This document shows, in pieces, positions 61,626 to 64,000 of a stretch of 64,000 nucleotides of DNA. The DNA comes from Nocardia sp. CNY236. GTDB taxonomy: Bacteria > Actinomycetota > Actinomycetes > Mycobacteriales > Mycobacteriaceae. Below the pieces are notes generated by a model that made no database searches, was not told the DNA's origin, and was given only the letters and a program-made list of their open reading frames with translations. The position numbers and the translations under genes are program-made. The first letter of the stretch is position 1, and each line of letters begins with the position of its first letter. The stretch spans positions 186,001-250,000 of the forward strand of contig NZ_AXVD01000007.1 of NCBI RefSeq assembly GCF_000482385.1, given 5' to 3'.

Positions 61626-62761
61626 CGCGCGCCCTTCAACGCGTGCATGTAGTCGGCGAGGACCACGTCGTCGGACACTCGGGTGTAGATCTTCGTGGAC
61701 TCCGTCGACGCATGGCCGAGCCGCTTTTGCAGCGTCAGTTCGCGCATGCCGCCTTCCCACATCGCGGTTGCGTGAGTGTGCCGCAATGCATGTGGCGTGG
61801 TCTCCGGACGTCGAAGCTGAAGCCGGTCCATCTTGCGTGCGAACAACCGCACGACGGCGTCGTAGCTCAGCGGCTCCAGACGGCGTTTTCCGTCGCCGCC
61901 CAACACGAACACGAAGGGAGTGGTGGCGTCGGGCGGCCGCTCATGCATCATGTAGCGGCTGACCGCATCAAGTGTTCGCGGTTCGTGCAGGTCCACCATG
62001 CGTTCGGTTCGCGACTTCCCCCGAGCTCCTCGCGGATAGTTATCACGTTTGCCGATCACGACGCGGCGGCGGCCGTAGGAGATGTCGTCGATCTGCAAGG
62101 ACAGCACCTCGCCGGGCCGCAGTCCGCCGTCGAGCATCAGCAGGAAGATCGCCAGGTCCCGCAACCGAGTCAGACTGGCCAGGAACTTCTCTACATCGGC
62201 GTCATCGATAGGCCTGGGTAGTCGCAACGACTGCCGCACCGAGGCGATTCGCCGCACTGGGCGTTGACGACTGGCTCGGCCCATGAACGGACGATGCCGA
62301 TCGGGCACGCGAGCCAGCGCGTGATCGTCGCGGACCTGGAACGGCGACTCGTCCCGCGTGTAGGCCTCGGTGGCGATCGCCCAGTCGTAGAAGCTGGATG
62401 CGGCGGCAACACCACGATTGACCGTTGCGGGCGACAGCAGTGTTCCCGGTGTCGATGGTCCCCCGGCCACGACAGTCAAGCCGAGACGCTGTGCCGCTCG
62501 CCTGCTGGGCAGGTTGCGCAGGTAACCGAGGAATCCCAGCGCATCGGCGGGACCGAAGTCGCGCCAGTCCAGCTGCTCTCGAGCCAGGAACGAGAACAAC
62601 CGTTTGAGGTCGTAGCCATAGGCGCACATCGTGTTCGGGGACATGCCGCGATCGGCCAGGTGTTCCAGAAACCGGCATGCCGCATCGACCGGATGCCCCT
62701 GCTCGTCGACGAGCCGAACGTGCCGGACGACCCCGGCGTCGCGGACCTTGACCACCTGCAC
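61622..62761 (-). CDS. TnpA-like tyrosine recombinase
   Basis: 379 residues. Core-binding SAM-like domain (PNTMCAYGYDLKRLFSFLA), then catalytic LRPGEVLSL, HALRHTHAT and LGHASTESTKIYTRVSDD with the nucleophile Tyr. Length matches TnpA of Tn554 (about 361). GTG start at 62761 without a strong ribosome site. First gene of the pair. Confidence 0.9.
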   Translation of the reverse strand: MQVVKVRDAGVVRHVRLVDEQGHPVDAACRFLEHLADRGMSPNTMCAYGYDLKRLFSFLAREQLDWRDFGPADALGFLGYLRNLPSRRAAQRLGLTVVAGGPSTPGTLLSPATVNRGVAAASSFYDWAIATEAYTRDESPFQVRDDHALARVPDRHRPFMGRASRQRPVRRIASVRQSLRLPRPIDDADVEKFLASLTRLRDLAIFLLMLDGGLRPGEVLSLQIDDISYGRRRVVIGKRDNYPRGARGKSRTERMVDLHEPRTLDAVSRYMMHERPPDATTPFVFVLGGDGKRRLEPLSYDAVVRLFARKMDRLQLRRPETTPHALRHTHATAMWEGGMRELTLQKRLGHASTESTKIYTRVSDDVVLADYMHALKGAR

Positions 62762-62834
62762 CGCGACATCATCGCCGCAGCTCGGCCCGAGAGGAGGGAG
62801 GCACGGCCCATGTTTCCCGATGTCGTCCTAAATC

Positions 62835-62845
62835 TGTCCAGATAA
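62835..62845 (-). repeat. right terminal inverted repeat
   Basis: TGTCCAGATAA, the exact inverse complement of the left repeat. It is continuous with the Tn3 transposase codons for PY, so the element's outer bases contribute to that reading. Confidence 0.7.
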
Positions 62846-63699
62846 GGGAGCACGTGCGACCAGAACAGCGGGGTCAGACCATGCTCGTCCTCCGCGGCGA
62901 GCACGCCGTCCCAGTCGGCGTCGGCAAGGATGTCCTGGATCATGAGCGTATTGACGTAGACCATGGATGAATTCGGTCGGATCCAGCGGTTTGCGCAGGG
63001 CTCCGTAGTGCTCGATGCGGAGTTCCTCGAAATCGCCAGGAAGGTCTTCGGCCGGGTTGCGGCAGCGATCCGCACCGACGACCCAGATCTTCTTGCACTG
63101 CAGCTGATCTCGCAACGCCTGGAACGTGCAGATCTCGTACACCATATCTTCGGCGCGCGATATCGGCGAACACCTCACCCGGTACCCCTATCGCGCGGAC
63201 CGCTTCGAGTTTGGCGATCTCGGTGAGCATCGTGTTCAGGCTGACGTTGCCCGGATCCGACCGGATCGACCCCAGCATCGCTGTGCCGTCCTCCAGCTCC
63301 CCGGTCTTCTCACCGGCCGGGACTACCAGCGCCGCCAGCTTCACCTCCACCTCGGTCGGCAGCCGGGACAGCACCCGGTCGAACAAGACGTCCTCGCCGC
63401 GGCTCAACGCCGAGCGGACGACGCGGGCGATCCGGCCGGCGGTCGGCGGCTCCAGCTTCCGGCGGCGACATTCGGACAGCAGGTGCTCGCGGACCCGCTC
63501 GCCGCCGCGCTCGGTCAAACGCGCAAGCTATACCGAGACAGTCACTGCCACAGGCGGTTTGCGGCAGATGACACGATCCTTACCGGCACCCCGTTTTCGG
63601 CGACGGTCGACTATGTCTGGGATCGATATCTCGCGGGAAAGCGCTCCGTCCAGAAATCAGCGGACCCGCTGAGCGCCCTGCGGTCTGGATGGGACAGTC

Positions 63700-63801
63700 G
63701 CACGGCATTCGTTGTTTTTCGAGGGCAAGGAGCAGACCACGATCGACGGGTTGTCCAAAGCTGCTCCGCTGAAACGCCTGGACACCCCCGAGGACGGTTG
63801 A
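63700..63801 (+). pseudogene. short-chain dehydrogenase remnant
   Basis: The frame ending at TGA 63799 reads FFEGKEQTTIDGLSKAAPLKR then LDTPEDG, which matches the C-terminal helix and the PLxRLGTPEDIA loop of SDR enzymes, but the stop follows at once and nothing upstream continues the Rossmann fold. A fragment left by rearrangement. The rest of 63519-63699 shows no gene. Confidence 0.5.
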
Positions 63802-64000
63802 TCACCTGCAACCACTGTCATCGGGCTCAGCGGTCGATGACGTCGTGCGGCGGGCGTCAGCGAGGAGCTCGTCGAGTTGAGCCTCGGCGCGCTCGGCGCG
63901 AGTCCGAGTTTGTGTACGCGCCTCCTCGAGCGCCGCGAGACGCTGGGCCGCCTCGGCCCGGACCTGGTCGAGGGACGCAGTGGTTTCAGCGCGCACGGCG
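63802..64000 (-). CDS. C-terminal part of a coiled-coil protein, cut by the window edge
   Basis: At least 66 residues, open to the right edge. Heptad-rich: QVRAEAAQRLAALEEARTQTR and AERAEAQLDELLADARR, then a Ser/Asp tail. Such Ala/Glu/Arg coiled coils end KfrA-like DNA-binding proteins and other plasmid or integrase-associated proteins. The start and any DNA-binding domain are outside the window. Confidence 0.5.
   Translation of the reverse strand, partial: AVRAETTASLDQVRAEAAQRLAALEEARTQTRTRAERAEAQLDELLADARRTTSSTAEPDDSGCR

Larger units (their letters stand above)
59497..62845 (-). mobile_element. 3.35-kb two-integrase element inserted in a Tn3 transposase
   Basis: The element is bounded by inverted copies of TTATCTGGACA and contains only two overlapping tyrosine-recombinase genes. 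Transposase reading resumes on both sides (FWSHVLPY before, NPYGEVELN after), fixing the ends to within a few bases. CCCTTA occurs at both junctions, at the end of the right flank and inside the left flank. The pair resembles TnpA/TnpB of Tn554, but no tnpC and no cargo gene is present; 15 bp lie between the second stop and the left end, 73 bp between the first start and the right end. Confidence 0.8.
59439..63518 (-). pseudogene. tnpA: Tn3-family transposase remnant, split by an inserted element
   Basis: Four pieces, read on the minus strand. 63518 to about 63180 gives SLNTMLTEIAKLEAVRAIGVPGEVFADIA and is the DUF4158/linker part. About 63150-62990, in another frame, gives LQCKKIWVVGADRCRNPAEDLP. 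About 62980-62846 gives YVNTLMIQDILADADWDGVL and FWSHVLPY. The last 18 residues, NPYGEVELNMNTLLSLGE and a stop, are at 59439-59495 on the other side of a 3.35-kb insertion. The catalytic DDE middle is missing, so the transposase was decayed before or after being split. Confidence 0.8.

Overview
High-GC actinobacterial DNA, most likely a Nocardia or close relative. This is inferred from gene content, not from a marker gene: a complete conservon, a mycobacterial-type nuoA-N operon preceded by the degenerate receiver protein that also precedes nuo in Mycobacterium (Rv3143-like), GabD2, DrrAB and a SigJ-type sigma factor. No rRNA, tRNA or CRISPR array was seen.

Layout. 1-6.4 kb: small HdeA-like lipoprotein, gabD2, and the conservon cvnA-B-C-D (sensor kinase, roadblock protein, DUF742 protein, GTPase) with a small unknown gene after it. 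6.4-18.2 kb: accessory genes, mainly drug-efflux modules each paired with a repressor and a readable operator: HxlR/thioesterase/MFS; DrrAB with a TetR and twin operators; a second TetR with a decayed hydrolase and an MFS pump; a ruined ABC exporter; a glycosyltransferase. 18.3-26.4 kb: resolvase-like small protein, DNA polymerase IV with a LexA-type SOS box over its start, two alpha/beta hydrolases, a large LuxR-family ATPase regulator, and a MerR/membrane-protein pair. 26.4-28.3 kb: two tiny coupled genes, a frame-broken XRE regulator and a truncated 2'-5' RNA ligase.

28.3-34.3 kb: compact Calvin-cycle cassette cbbL-cbbS-cbbX-fbp-prk on the minus strand with divergent cbbR. It holds red-type form I RuBisCO, its AAA+ activase, class I fructose bisphosphatase and phosphoribulokinase, which are the steps an ordinary actinobacterium lacks for carbon fixation. 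34.3-51.0 kb: receiver-like protein, then all fourteen complex I subunits. The genes mostly overlap by a few bases, and NuoH and NuoI are one continuous 621-residue polypeptide. Complex I could supply or dissipate reductant and proton-motive force needed by the neighbouring carbon-fixation genes, but this functional link is inference.

51.0-59.4 kb: pentapeptide-repeat protein, LysE exporter, GNAT, TSUP permease, TetR with a divergent membrane protein, a DHFR-family protein with an internal deletion, SigJ-like sigma factor, DoxX protein. 59.4-64 kb: mobile-element graveyard. A decayed Tn3-family transposase is interrupted by a 3.35-kb element made only of two overlapping tyrosine-recombinase genes between 11-bp terminal inverted repeats; an SDR remnant and the end of a coiled-coil protein follow.
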